From Magnetospirillum sp. (GTDB taxonomy: Bacteria > Pseudomonadota > Alphaproteobacteria > CACIAM-22H2): DNA of 64,000 bases. The notes below the pieces were generated by a model. It was not told the origin of the DNA and did no database searches. It was given only the letters and a program-made list of their open reading frames with translations. Each line of letters begins with the position of its first letter. Position 1 is the stretch's first letter. Shown one piece after another: positions 50,688-62,705 of this stretch. The stretch covers positions 1 to 64,000 of the forward strand of contig JAPZUA010000002.1 in the NCBI GenBank assembly GCA_027532905.1. The letters are read 5' to 3'. The position numbers and the translations under genes were made by a program.

Positions 50688-51758
50688 ATGGGACGCGCAA
50701 TCGCCTTCCTCACGCGCACGCGCAACCCGGGCCGCGTCGATTGGACCGACATTCTGGCCTATGCCTATCTCGTCTTGGGCGTGCTGCTGATCCTTGCACC
50801 CGTCGTGTGGCTGTTCGTGTCGTCGTTCAAATCGCAGCGCGCATTGATCGAAAGCGATCCGCGCTTTTTGCCCTACGAGCAGGTGACGGCGGTGCTGCCG
50901 GGGAGTACGCGACCCGTCAATCTCGTCGAATGGACGGCACCCGACGGCACAACACGCATCTTGGCCCAGCTGCGCCTGTCGGGCGCCAACGTCGTGCTCG
51001 CCGACCCGGCGAAACCGGACGAAACGATCCAAGTGCCGCGCCGCGACACGCGGCCGCACGAAACCGTGCGTGCACGCTTCGAGAATTACAGCGAGCCGAC
51101 GTTCGGCGGCGGGGCGGCGGGCACGTTCCGCTTCGGCCTCTATTTCGGCAATTCGGTGTTCGTCACTGTCGTGGCGACGCTGATGACGCTTGCGATCAGT
51201 TCGATGGCGGCGTTCGCGTTGGCCAAATACCGCTTCGCCGGGCGCGATGTGTTCATGCTGCTGATCGTGGCGACGTTGCTGATGCCTGCGACCGTCATTC
51301 TGGTGCCCCTCTTCATCGTCGTGAAAAACTTCGGCATGCTCGACTCTTTGTGGGGCGTGATCATCCCGGGTGCTGCGACGCCCACCGGCGTGTTCCTGCT
51401 GCGCCAATACATGCTCACGATCCCGGACGAGCTCATCGAGGCCGCGCGCATGGACTCGGCCTCGGAATGGAAGATCTACTACAAGATCGTGCTGCCGCTC
51501 GCGCTGCCCGCGATCGCAGTACTCGCGATCCTGTCGATCATCTGGCGCTGGAACGATTTTCTGTGGCCACTCGTGGTGCTGTCGCGCTCCGAGACCTTCA
51601 CGCTGCAGCTTGGCCTTTCGTCGTTCAAAGGCGAGATGCTCGACGCGACCCATTATCTGCTGGCGATGACGGTGCTCACGCTGCTGCCCGTGACTTTCGT
51701 GTTCGCCTTCCTGCAGAAATACATCACCACCGGCATCGCCAACACCGGGATGAAATAG
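50688..51758 (+). CDS. Sugar ABC importer permease, MalG-like, with periplasmic insert
   Basis: A 356-residue inner-membrane permease. After the first membrane helix and VSSFKSQRALIESDPRFLPY comes an inserted hydrophilic segment of about 70-80 residues. It includes VEWTAPDGTTRILAQLRLSG and VPRRDTRPHETVRARFENY and would lie in the periplasm. The remainder is standard MalG: EAARMDSASEWKIYYKIVLP as EAA loop and WRWNDFLWPLVVL. Ordinary MalG proteins have about 280-300 residues. Some alpha-glucoside importers have a comparable enlarged first loop, possibly contacting the binding protein. Confidence 0.92.
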   Translation: MGRAIAFLTRTRNPGRVDWTDILAYAYLVLGVLLILAPVVWLFVSSFKSQRALIESDPRFLPYEQVTAVLPGSTRPVNLVEWTAPDGTTRILAQLRLSGANVVLADPAKPDETIQVPRRDTRPHETVRARFENYSEPTFGGGAAGTFRFGLYFGNSVFVTVVATLMTLAISSMAAFALAKYRFAGRDVFMLLIVATLLMPATVILVPLFIVVKNFGMLDSLWGVIIPGAATPTGVFLLRQYMLTIPDELIEAARMDSASEWKIYYKIVLPLALPAIAVLAILSIIWRWNDFLWPLVVLSRSETFTLQLGLSSFKGEMLDATHYLLAMTVLTLLPVTFVFAFLQKYITTGIANTGMK

Positions 51759-51760
51759 CA

Positions 51761-52866
<1,106 letters not shown>

Positions 52867-52870
<4 letters not shown>

Positions 52871-55230
52871 TTTCATTCCAACGGGTCGTTGCGGCAACCG
52901 CATCGGCGCATCAAGCAAGCTTCGAACTCGAAGACGGCTATACGCTGCGCGTGGCGCTGCTGTCGGCAGCGCGCGTACGCGTGAGCCTTACGCCGCAAGC
53001 GGGTTTTCCGGTCGACCGCAGCTGGATGGTCGCCCCCGACGGCGACGTGCCGTGGGAAGGCCGGTCGCGCCACGACGATGCGGGTTTCGCGAACCCGGCC
53101 GCAACGCTCGCCAAGTCCGAGGCTGGCTACGCGCTGACGGCAGGAAATCTGCGCGTGCGCGTGACGGCGGCCCCTGTGCGCCTCGCTTTCGACAAACGCA
53201 ACGCGGACGGCACGTGGGAAACCGTCCTCGAAGACCGCGAAAGCGGTGCGTATCTGCGCTGCGACGAAGGACGTCGCTTGCGCCACTACCAGAACCGCGT
53301 CGGCAGCGAGCGCTATTTCGGGCTCGGCGACAAGACGGGGCCCATCGACCGTGCCGGCCGGCGTTTTCGCATCCTGCAGCTCGACGCACTCGGCTACGAC
53401 GCCGAGCAGGGCGATCCGCTCTACAAACACGTGCCGTTTTTTGCCGTCGAAAGCGCGCCCGGAAGCTGGGCGGGGCTGTTCTACGACACGCTCGCACCGC
53501 TCACGATCGATCTCGGCTGCGAGCGCTCGAACTACCACGGCTTTTACCGCTATGTCGAAGCCGAGGAACCGGCACTCGATTTCTATGTGACGCTGGGCGC
53601 GAGCTTGCGCGACATCGCCGAAGATTTCGCCCATCTCACGGGCCTGCCGCATCTGGCTCCGCGTTGGGCCTATGGCTTTGCCTTCACCTCGATGCACCAT
53701 GCGGACGACGCCAAAGCGCAAGCCAAGATCGGCGCGTTCGCCGAGCGCTGCCGCGCCGACGGCATTCCGATCAGTTCGATCCATTTCGGCTCGGGCTATT
53801 CGAGCCGCGGCAAGCGGCGCTACGTCTTCACCTGGAACCGCGACAAGTTTCCGGATCCCGCCGCTTTGTTCGCAAAGCTGCGTGCAGCCGAACTCAAAAC
53901 GGTTGCCAATCTGAAACCCGTGCTGATCGACGACCACCCGGCCTATGCGGGGCTCGCGGCCGAAGGCGGGTTCCTCGCCACGAAGGACGGGGCCCCCGTC
54001 GTCGAGCAATTCTGGGACGGGCACGGCAGCTTCCTCGATTTCACCAATCCCAAGACGGTTGCGTGGTGGCAAGACGGCTTGGCGCGCCAAGTGCTCGATG
54101 CCGGCTTCGATTGCGGCTGGAACGACAACAACGAATACGAAGCCTGGCGCGAGGGCGCATCCGGGCGCGGCTTCGGCAAGGAGATCGCGGTCCAGGCATC
54201 GCGGCCTTTGCATGCGCTGCTGATGTCGCGCGCGACGTTCGAGGCAAGTGCGCGCCGCAATCCGGACAAGCGCCCCTACACGATCACGCGCGCAGGCCCG
54301 CCCGGCATCCAGCGCTACGCCGAAACCTGGAGCGGCGACAATTTCACCTCGTGGCATACGCTCAAATGGAATATGCGCAACGGCCTTTCGATGGCGCTGT
54401 CGGGCCTCGGCAAGATCGGTCACGATATCGGCGGCTTTGCAGGCCCGCAGCCCGATCCTGAGTTGCTGTGCCGCTGGGTCGAGATGATGGCGCTGCATCC
54501 GCGCGCGGTGATGAATTCGTGGAAACCCGATGTGGGCGAAGCGACCGAGCCGTGGACGCATCCAAGCGTGCTCGATGCGGTGCGCGCAGCCTTGCGCCTG
54601 CGCTATCGCTTTCTGCCGATCCTCTACACGCGCGGCTATCTGGGTGCGGCACAAGGTGTTCCCTCGATGGTGCCGCTGCTTTACCACTACGATGCCGATC
54701 CGCACTGCCGCGGCGAACACGACACGTTTTTGATCGGCCCCGATCTGCTGGTCGCACCGGTGGTCGAGCCGGGCCAACGCCAACGCGCGGTGTATCTGCC
54801 CAAAGGCCCCGAAGGCTGGGCCGATTTCCATACGGGCCGTCTCTATCCGGCCGGCGAGACGGTCACGGTCGATGCCCCCTTGGGCCGCCCGCCAATCTTC
54901 GTGCGGGTCGGTGCAGTACTTGCCCTTGCAGGTCCCGACATCCCGGCTGTGCGGCCGCACGATGCGCCCGCACGTCATCTCTATTTTGTGCCCGGCGCCG
55001 CGAGCGGCCAGAGCCTCGCTCCAACCCCGCATTTCGAGGACGACGGCGAAAGCTGGAGCCTGCGCAGCGGCGACTATCTCGCGATGGCGGCCCGTCTCGA
55101 ATGGACGCGCGACGCGGTGCAGCTCGTTCTTGCGCGGACCGGCGGGACGCGGTCGCTTCCCGCCGTCGATGAATTCGTACAGGCCGGTGCTGGTCTATTG
55201 GGCCGCACCGTGCGCATCGTTCGCGCGTGA
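52867..55230 (+). CDS. Glycoside hydrolase family 31 (alpha-glucosidase/alpha-xylosidase)
   Basis: A 787-residue cytoplasmic glycosidase (no signal peptide). The N-terminal beta domain has RYFGLGDKTGPIDRAGRRF. The catalytic barrel carries the nucleophile Asp420 in GWNDNNEYEAW and the acid/base Asp491 in ETWSGDNF; KIGHDIGGFAG is also family-typical. Start GTG at 52867 overlaps the ATPase stop; upstream in-frame sequence belongs to the ATPase gene. It should hydrolyse the imported sugar from its non-reducing end. GH31 covers alpha-glucosidases and alpha-xylosidases; I cannot decide which, though the adjacent hemicellulose-type esterase pseudogene favours a plant polysaccharide fragment. Confidence 0.94.
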
Positions 55231-55246
55231 GCTGCGTTGCCGCTTT

Positions 55247-56548
55247 CTAGGCAGGGCTGCTCCACAAGGCGATCGCACCGGCGATCACGCCCACGCCGCG
55301 CTTGAAATCGGCAACGTCCACCCATTCGTCGCGCGCGCCGTTCTGCGTGAGATCGCCGCACAGCGGCCCGAGCCCCACGCACGGAATGCCGTTCTGCACC
55401 ATCGGATTGCGGATGTCGGACGAGGTGTGCATGACGTTGGCGTGCGGCGCTTGGCCGGTTGCCGCCAGCACGGCCGCATCGACGGCATTGCGCAGCGCAT
55501 GGCCGTCCGGCACTTCCGCACCCGTGACGCCCGACAGAAACTCGACCTTGGGCGGCTTGGCGCTGAGATATTCGTCGGCCTTCACGATCGCAGCGATCGC
55601 GGCGGCGACTTCGGCCTGCACGTCGGCGAGTTTTTCGCCGGGCGGGAACGACAGCGCGCAGGAGAGCCGCACCGCCGGTGCGATGCGCGCGGCGCGCCCA
55701 TCGCCGAGCGTGGAAAAGTCGCCGATCAGCAGATTGGTCGATCGGCCGATGGCGGCCTGCAACGAGGGATTCGTCACGCGGCTGCCGCGCCGTTCGTCGA
55801 GGGCGCGCAACGCGCCATGGATCAGCACGGCCTTGTCGATCGGGTTGACGGCCGTGTGCGCGAAGGCCGCGTGGCCGGGCTCTTGCGTGTCGGGCAGGCG
55901 GCCTTCAACCGTGACGCGGAACACGAGCTGGCCCGAGGCGAAAGTCTTGACCTCGCGCATGCCCACTCCCGATTCCGCCGGGTGCAGATAGATCGCAGCG
56001 TCGGCAACGAAGCCCGCCTGCAGCAGCGCATGCACGCCGCGCGCATGGCGCTTGGACGGCGTGCTGCACAAGATAAGGTCGCCCGCCGGGCGCAGGGAGG
56101 GATCGCTCAGCACCTGCAAGGCGCCCGCCATTGTCGCAACGCCGGCAAGATCGTCGGCAACGCCCCAGCCATAGAGGCGACCGTTTTCGATTTCGCCCGC
56201 AAACGGATCGTGGCGCCAGCCATGCTGCGGCTGGAACGGCTCGCCGTCGGGATGCGCAAACACGAGCATGCTGCGTCCGCCGCCCGTACCGGGCAAGCGC
56301 GCCACGACCGCTTCGCGCATGTCGGGTGCGATCGCAATGCCGGAAGCGAACTCGTCACGCGGATTCACGTCGGCGGGCAGATAGCGATGGCGCACAACGG
56401 TCGCCCCGAAGGATTCGCACGCGGTTGCAAAGCGTGCCTGCACGGCCGCTTCGCCCTGGCGCTGCAGGGCGATGAATTCGCGCAGCAGAGAGACAGCTTT
56501 GTCGCCCGACGCGGCGGCGGCGGCTTGTGCTTTTTGGGCTGCGTTCAT
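55247..56548 (-). CDS. M20-family peptidase-like protein with atypical metal site
   Basis: A 433-residue protein with the M20/ArgE/CPG2 layout: VFAHPDGEPFQP (first metal ligands His and Asp), LYGWGVADDLAGVATMAGAL (bridging Asp) and, in the dimerization domain, HTAVNPIDKAVLIHGAL. Later come NVMHTSSDIRNPMVQNGIPC and DEWVDVADF. I cannot find the Glu-Glu pair normally following the second motif (the spot reads LILCSTPSKRHARG). The His normally before DE near the end is also missing (NGARDEWV). It may bind metal differently or have a modified activity. Start ATG at 56548 (MNAAQKAQAA). It is divergent from the peptide importer operon, so its substrate could be an imported peptide or acyl-amino acid. 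Confidence 0.87.
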   Translation of the reverse strand: MNAAQKAQAAAAASGDKAVSLLREFIALQRQGEAAVQARFATACESFGATVVRHRYLPADVNPRDEFASGIAIAPDMREAVVARLPGTGGGRSMLVFAHPDGEPFQPQHGWRHDPFAGEIENGRLYGWGVADDLAGVATMAGALQVLSDPSLRPAGDLILCSTPSKRHARGVHALLQAGFVADAAIYLHPAESGVGMREVKTFASGQLVFRVTVEGRLPDTQEPGHAAFAHTAVNPIDKAVLIHGALRALDERRGSRVTNPSLQAAIGRSTNLLIGDFSTLGDGRAARIAPAVRLSCALSFPPGEKLADVQAEVAAAIAAIVKADEYLSAKPPKVEFLSGVTGAEVPDGHALRNAVDAAVLAATGQAPHANVMHTSSDIRNPMVQNGIPCVGLGPLCGDLTQNGARDEWVDVADFKRGVGVIAGAIALWSSPA

Positions 56549-56620
56549 TGTCGATACCGGCTCCGTTTTGCGATTGCGCTGCGTCTTGTGCCGTTTTCTG
56601 GCACCGTAATTGCTTGATTT

Positions 56621-56652
56621 GTAGGTCATCTACTGTAGTTTTTGTATAACAA
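56621..56652. promoter_or_regulatory. Possible operator sites between M20 gene and peptide importer
   Basis: GTAG-GTCAT-CTAC (56621-56633) and TTGT-ATA-ACAA (56642-56652) are two small symmetric sites in the AT-richer part of the divergent intergenic region. The second resembles the sites of GntR-type regulators. No regulator gene is nearby, so this is tentative. Confidence 0.3.
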
Positions 56653-56691
56653 TCGCGGTGCGGCCGGGATTGAAGCGGAGCGGAGGGGGCA

Positions 56692-58242
56692 ATGGGGAAA
56701 GGCAGTTTGGGGCGCCGTGGTTTTCTGGGCGCGGCCGCCGGCGTGGCGGCTTCGGGCTTTCTTCCCGGTGTTGCGACAGCACAGAATCGTACCACCGTCA
56801 CGGCGTCGTTGCTCGGCAATCTGCCGAACATCCATCCCTGGCATGTCGGCAATGTCGAGACGGCGGCGGCCAATCTGCTCGTCTATTCCAATTTGCTGAA
56901 AGTCGGCCCCGACGGCACGATGGTGCCCGACGTCGCAGCGTCCTTGCCGACGATCAGCGCCGACGGTCTTAACTATACATTCGAGCTGCGCCGCGACGTG
57001 CGCTTCCACAACGGCGACAAGCTGACCGCCGAAGACGTCGTCTATTCGTACGACCAGTATCTGTCCACGGCGCGTCGGCGCGGCAATCTGCGGCGCTTCA
57101 TCAAGAACGTCACCAAGGACGGCGATTACGTGGTGAAGGTCGAGCTTGTGGAGCCGTGGGTCGGCTGGATGCAGCTGATGGGCTACGAGGCCGCGATCGT
57201 GCGCCGCGGCACCGATGTGGTGAACGAGGGCGCGACCGGCGAGAATCTCTATCGCGGCAGCCGCATGGCGGGTTCCGGGCCCTACATCCCGACCAGTTTC
57301 CAGGCCGACGTGTCGGCCGAGTTCGAAGCTAATCCCGACTATTTCGGCGGCAAGCCCGCCACGCAGACGATCAAGCTGCTGCGCATTCCCGATGCGGCCA
57401 CGCAGCTTGCCAATCTGCGCGCCGGCACGGTCGACATCATTTCGAACTGCCCGCCCAAGGATTTCGCCGCGATGGCCCGCACGCCGGGTTTTGCCGGCGC
57501 TTCGCGTCCGTCGGCCGGCATCTTCTACATGCCGATGAACACCGCCAAGGCGCCGTTCGACAACGTGCATCTGCGCCGAGCGGTGTCGTGCGCAGTCGAT
57601 CGCGACTATATCTGCGATGAGATCTATTCGGGCCTCGTGACCCCGTCGGCCCTGCCGGCCGCACCGACGGAGTTCTGGTACGACGCGAACCTCGCCAAGC
57701 AGCTTGCCTACGACCCGGACCGCGCGCGTTTCCATCTGCGCGAGGCGGGCATGCCGCGCGGCTTCGCGTTCGAGGCGATCGTGCCCGCACCCTCGGCCTA
57801 TGTCGAAGCGCGCGAAGCGGCGATCGTGATGCAGGCGAATCTCGCGGATGTCGGCATCCGCATGAATATCCGCCAGACCGACTTCGTCAGCATGTATCGC
57901 AGCGCCCAAAACGGCGACTGGCAGGCCTTCCCGCATCCCTCGATGCAGTCCTCGATCGAGGGCTATCTGATCTGGAACAACTACCACAAGGACGGCAACC
58001 AGGCGCGCTGGATGGGCTACCGCAACGCCGCGTTCGAAGAAGCGACGATGGACAGCTTCCGCTATCTCGAAAACGCACGCAAAATGCCCGGCCTGCAGCG
58101 TGTGTCGAAAATCCTCGTCGAAGACTGCCCGGCGCTTTGGATCGGGCGCCTCAACGCCTACCATCTGTGGCGCGCCGACATTTCGGGTTTTGCACCGCGC
58201 TATTCGCACTTCATGGACCTCACCCAGGTCAAACGCGGATGA
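56692..58242 (+). CDS. Peptide-type ABC importer binding protein (family 5, DppA-like)
   Basis: A 516-residue periplasmic binding protein exported by the Tat route: GRRGFLGAAAGVAASGFLPG carries the twin arginines near residue 8. Family 5 hallmarks are DVAASLPTISADGLNYTFEL, RRDVRFHNGDKLTAEDVVYS and LRRAVSCAVDRDYICDEIYS. The Shine-Dalgarno is GGAGGGGGC. Ligands of this family include peptides, opines, glutathione and other amides. It leads a six-gene operon in which every junction overlaps. Tat export suggests that it folds before export. Confidence 0.92.
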   Translation: MGKGSLGRRGFLGAAAGVAASGFLPGVATAQNRTTVTASLLGNLPNIHPWHVGNVETAAANLLVYSNLLKVGPDGTMVPDVAASLPTISADGLNYTFELRRDVRFHNGDKLTAEDVVYSYDQYLSTARRRGNLRRFIKNVTKDGDYVVKVELVEPWVGWMQLMGYEAAIVRRGTDVVNEGATGENLYRGSRMAGSGPYIPTSFQADVSAEFEANPDYFGGKPATQTIKLLRIPDAATQLANLRAGTVDIISNCPPKDFAAMARTPGFAGASRPSAGIFYMPMNTAKAPFDNVHLRRAVSCAVDRDYICDEIYSGLVTPSALPAAPTEFWYDANLAKQLAYDPDRARFHLREAGMPRGFAFEAIVPAPSAYVEAREAAIVMQANLADVGIRMNIRQTDFVSMYRSAQNGDWQAFPHPSMQSSIEGYLIWNNYHKDGNQARWMGYRNAAFEEATMDSFRYLENARKMPGLQRVSKILVEDCPALWIGRLNAYHLWRADISGFAPRYSHFMDLTQVKRG

Positions 58243-59180
58243 TCGGGTTCCTCGCGGGACGGGCCGCGTCTTTGGCGCTGGTCCTGTTCGGCGCGAGCGT
58301 TCTGATCTTCCTCGTGGTGCGCGCGTTGCCGGGCGATCCGGCCGTGGCGCTGATGACCCAGAATGCGACGCCCGAAATGGTCGCCGAAATGCGCCGCGCG
58401 CTCGGGCTCGAGCGGCCGTTGCCGGTCCAGTTCGCGCTGTGGCTGGGGGCCGCGCTGGGCGGCGATCTTGGCCGCTCGTTCATGTTCAGCATGGACGTGT
58501 CGGCGCTGATCGGCGAACGCTTTCCGGTCACGCTGCATCTGGCGCTCGCGAGCCTGGCGATCGCCCTTGCGATCGCGATCCCGACCGGCGTTCTGGCGGC
58601 CGCAAACAAGGGCAAGGCGCTTGACCATCTGTGCCGCGTGGTCGCGATGGTCGGCATCTCGATGCCGGTCTTCTGGCAGGGGCTGCTGATGATCCTGCTG
58701 TTTGCGGTCACGCTCGGCTGGCTGCCGCCGGGCGGCTATGTTTCGCCCGCTTCCGGGTTCGCCGACTCTTTTGCGCATATTCTGCTGCCGGCGGTCGCCC
58801 TCGGCACGGCCTATGCGGCGACCGTCATGCGCATGCTGCGCGCCTCGATGCTCGACGTGCTGGGGCGCGAGCATATTGCGGTTGCGCGCGCGCACGGCAT
58901 TCCCGAGCGCACGCTCGTCTGGCGCGACGCGCTGCACAATGCCGCGATCCCGACATTGACCGCCGTCGGTTTCTCGTTCGGCTATCTGCTGGCGGGTGCG
59001 GTGCTGACCGAAGTGATCTTCAACCTGCCCGGCATGGGGCGGCTGCTCTACGAGAGCATCCTCGCGCGCGACTATCCGCTCGTGCAGGGCTTGGTGCTGC
59101 TCAATGTGACGGTGTTCGTCGCGATCAATTTCGCGATGGATGCGCTCTACGTCGCCCTCGATCCGCGGATCAGGCGATGA
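58239..59180 (+). CDS. Peptide-type ABC importer permease DppB-like
   Basis: A 313-residue inner-membrane permease. It has the DppB N-terminus ending VVRALPGDPAVALM, the RAPLRPRQ-like 'ALGLERPLPVQFALWLGAAL' region and the EAA segment RAHGIPERTLVWRDALHNAA. LAGAVLTEVIFNLPGMGRLL follows near the end. The ATG at 58239 overlaps the binding-protein stop (ATGA), and its own stop overlaps the next permease start in the same way. Confidence 0.93.
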   Translation: MIGFLAGRAASLALVLFGASVLIFLVVRALPGDPAVALMTQNATPEMVAEMRRALGLERPLPVQFALWLGAALGGDLGRSFMFSMDVSALIGERFPVTLHLALASLAIALAIAIPTGVLAAANKGKALDHLCRVVAMVGISMPVFWQGLLMILLFAVTLGWLPPGGYVSPASGFADSFAHILLPAVALGTAYAATVMRMLRASMLDVLGREHIAVARAHGIPERTLVWRDALHNAAIPTLTAVGFSFGYLLAGAVLTEVIFNLPGMGRLLYESILARDYPLVQGLVLLNVTVFVAINFAMDALYVALDPRIRR

Positions 59181-60076
59181 GCCGCACGAAGACACTCGGC
59201 CGTCTGCTCGGCATCGTGCGCCGCGATCCTTTGGCGGCGGCGGCGTTCCTGTTTCTGCTATTGCTCGCGGTCGCGGCTTTGTTCCCGGAACAGATTGCCG
59301 CATTGTCGCCGAACCGGCCGAGCCGCTTGCGGCTGCTGCCGCCGGGCGACATCTATCTGTTCGGCACCGACCAGTTCGGGCGCGACATCTTTGCGCGCTG
59401 CGTCCATGCCACCAGCGTGTCGCTGGCGGTGGGCTTGACCACGGTTGCGATCGCGCTGCTGTTCGGCGTGCCGCTGGGGGCGATCGCGGCGTTTCGCAGC
59501 CCCGGCAAAATCGATTCCGGCATCATGCGCACGATGGACGTGCTGATGGCGTTTCCGCCGATCGTGCTGGCGATCGCTGTCGTTGCCGCTTTGGGCACGC
59601 AGGACATCGAAGTCGGCCCCTTCACCGTGCCGCATATCACCAAGGTGATGGTCGTAATCGGTCTGCTCAACGTGCCGAAGGTCGCGCGCATCGTGCGCGC
59701 CTCGGTGCTGGTCGAGCGCAACGAACAATACGTGATGGCCGCGCGCGCCGTGGGCGCATCTGAACTGCGCGTGCTGTTCCGCGAAGTGCTGCCGAACTGC
59801 GCGTCGCCTGTCGCGGTCTACGCGACTTTGCTTGTGGCGACGTCGATCCTGACTGAGGCGTCGCTGTCCTTCCTGGGGCTCGGCATCCAGCCGCCGCAGC
59901 CCTCGTGGGGGGGCATGCTGGCCGACAGCCGCACCTACGTGATGTCGGGGCAATGGTGGCTCACGGTGTTTCCGGGCCTGCTGATCTTCCTGTCGGTCGC
60001 GGCTTTCAATCTTGCCGGCGATCTGCTGCGCGATGCGCTCGATCCGGCCCAAATCACGCGGCGCGGCGATGCTTGA
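59177..60076 (+). CDS. Peptide-type ABC importer permease DppC-like
   Basis: A 299-residue inner-membrane permease. DppC hallmarks are LFGTDQFGRDIFARCVHATS, MRTMDVLMAFPPIVLAIAVV, the EAA-like MAARAVGASELRVLFREVLP and SLSFLGLGIQPPQPSWGGML. It overlaps both neighbours: ATGA with the upstream permease and eight bases with the ATPase gene at 60069. Confidence 0.93.
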   Translation: MSRTKTLGRLLGIVRRDPLAAAAFLFLLLLAVAALFPEQIAALSPNRPSRLRLLPPGDIYLFGTDQFGRDIFARCVHATSVSLAVGLTTVAIALLFGVPLGAIAAFRSPGKIDSGIMRTMDVLMAFPPIVLAIAVVAALGTQDIEVGPFTVPHITKVMVVIGLLNVPKVARIVRASVLVERNEQYVMAARAVGASELRVLFREVLPNCASPVAVYATLLVATSILTEASLSFLGLGIQPPQPSWGGMLADSRTYVMSGQWWLTVFPGLLIFLSVAAFNLAGDLLRDALDPAQITRRGDA

Positions 60077-61033
60077 ACCAGAGCCCTTGTTCCGCGTGCG
60101 CAATCTCACGACGCGGCTGCGGACTGACGCCGGCGTCATCGTGCCGTCCGACGACGTGTCGTTCGACATTGCGGCGGGCGAGGTCTTGGGTCTGGTCGGC
60201 GAGAGCGGGTCGGGCAAGTCGGTCACGGCGCGCGCCTCCGTGCGCCTGCAGAAGCCTGACGATGCGATCAAGGCGGGCGAGCTTTGGTTTGCCGGGCGCG
60301 ATCTGCGCAAGCTCGATGCGCCGCAGTTGCGCGCCTTGCGGGCAAGCGAGATCGCGATGATCGTGCAGGACCCGGCGGCGGCCCTCAATCCCGTGATGAC
60401 GGTCGGCACACAGCTCACGCGCGTCGCGCGCGAGAAGGGCATGTCCGAGGAAAACGCTGCCGCGCGCGCGCTCGAATTGCTCGTGCAACTGCGCATCGCC
60501 GACCCTGAGCGCCGACTTGCGGCGTATCCGCACGAATTGTCCGGCGGCATGCGCCAGCGCGTGCTGATCGCACTCGCACTGATGTGCAAGCCAAAACTCC
60601 TGATCGCCGACGAGCCCACGACGGCGCTCGACGTCACGGTCGAGGCCGACATTCTGTCGCTGCTCGATGCGTTGCGCCGCGAGCTCGGCATGGCGATGCT
60701 GCTGATCTCGCACAATCTGTCGGTCGTGGCACGCCTGTGCGACCGCGTCGCGGTCATGTATGCGGGGCGCCTCGTCGAAATCGGACCGACGCCTGCCGTG
60801 CTGGCCGATCCTCGGCATCCCTATACGGCCGCTTTGCTGGCCTCGGTGCCGCGTGGGTCCAAAGAAGACGGGAAGCTGCCGGCCATTCCGGGCGAGCCGC
60901 CGGATCTTGCAAACCTCGCACCCGGCTGCGGCTTTCGCGCGCGCTGCGCGCAAGCCGGGGCCGAATGCGAACGGCTGCAGACACTGCAGCAGGTCAGCGA
61001 CGGGCGGCAGAGCGCTTGCTGGCGGGCGGTCGC

Positions 61034-61037
<4 letters not shown>
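60069..61037 (+). CDS. Peptide-type ABC importer ATP-binding protein DppD-like
   Basis: A 322-residue ATPase with Walker A GESGSGKSV, the signature LSGGMRQRVLIALAL and Walker B LLIADEPTTALDVT. The C-terminal oligopeptide-transporter domain contains GCGFRARCAQAGAECERL, whose cysteines correspond to those that bind an iron-sulfur cluster in some family members. Start ATG at 60069 within the end of the dppC-like gene. Confidence 0.93.
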
Positions 61038-61995
<958 letters not shown>

Positions 61996-61999
<4 letters not shown>

Positions 62000-62685
62000 T
62001 GCGTCTGATCGTCGGCGGCAAATGGTCGTCGTCCTGGACGATGCGCGGCTGGCTTGCCTGCCGGCTGTCCGGGCTCGCTTTCGAATCAGAAACGCTGTTT
62101 CTATCGCGCCCCGATAGCAAGGCGAAGCTTGCCGCGATTTCGCCGACGGGCCTTATCCCGCTGCTGATCGACGGCGACTTCCAGGTGACCGATACGCTGG
62201 CGATCGCCGAATATCTGTGGGAGCAAGCACCCGGCTCGGACATCTGGCCGCAGGAAACGCGCGCACGCGCAGCCGCCCGCATGTCGGCTTGCGAAATGCA
62301 CGCGCATTTCGCGGAGCTGCGCGCGGCCATGCCGATGAATCTGGTCAAGCGGTGGCCGATCGCCAATGGCGTGCCGTCGAACGTGAAGCTTCTGGCGCGC
62401 CCCGGTGTGGGAGCCCAAGTCGCGCGCGTGCAGGAAAGCTGGCGCCAGACGCGCGCCGTGTGGGGGGCAGGGGGCCCCTATCTGTTCGGGCGCGACTTCA
62501 ATTTCGCCGACGCGATGTGGGCACCAATGGCGAGCCGTTTTCGCACCTACGCGGTCGAGATCGCACCGGACGCGCAAGCCTATTGCGATGCGGTGCTTGC
62601 CCATCCGCTGGTCGCCGAGTGGATCGCCGGGGCGCAAGCGCAGGCGCGCGAAATCGGCTGGGAAGCTTGCGCGGCATTTCCTTAG
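61996..62685 (+). CDS. Glutathione S-transferase family protein
   Basis: A 229-residue cytoplasmic protein. The N-terminal thioredoxin-like domain starts MMRLIVGGKWSSSWTMRGWL, where a Ser near position 13 is the likely glutathione-activating residue. It continues to ISPTGLIPLLIDGDFQVTDT and AIAEYLWEQ (the glutathione-binding loop and Ser/Thr-Asp region). The C-terminal helical domain includes GPYLFGRDFNFADAMWAP. Start ATG 61996 or 61999, both behind GGAGGGG. Translational coupling to a peptide importer suggests a shared substrate, for example glutathione or a glutathione conjugate; that is speculation. Confidence 0.9.
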
Positions 62686-62705
62686 GCGCGTTGAGCGCGC
62701 GGCCG

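Noticed and set aside
52873-55032. 719-codon minus-strand frame opposite the GH31 gene
   Set aside because: Antisense shadow of a high-GC gene; no motifs, while the plus strand has the complete GH31 active site.
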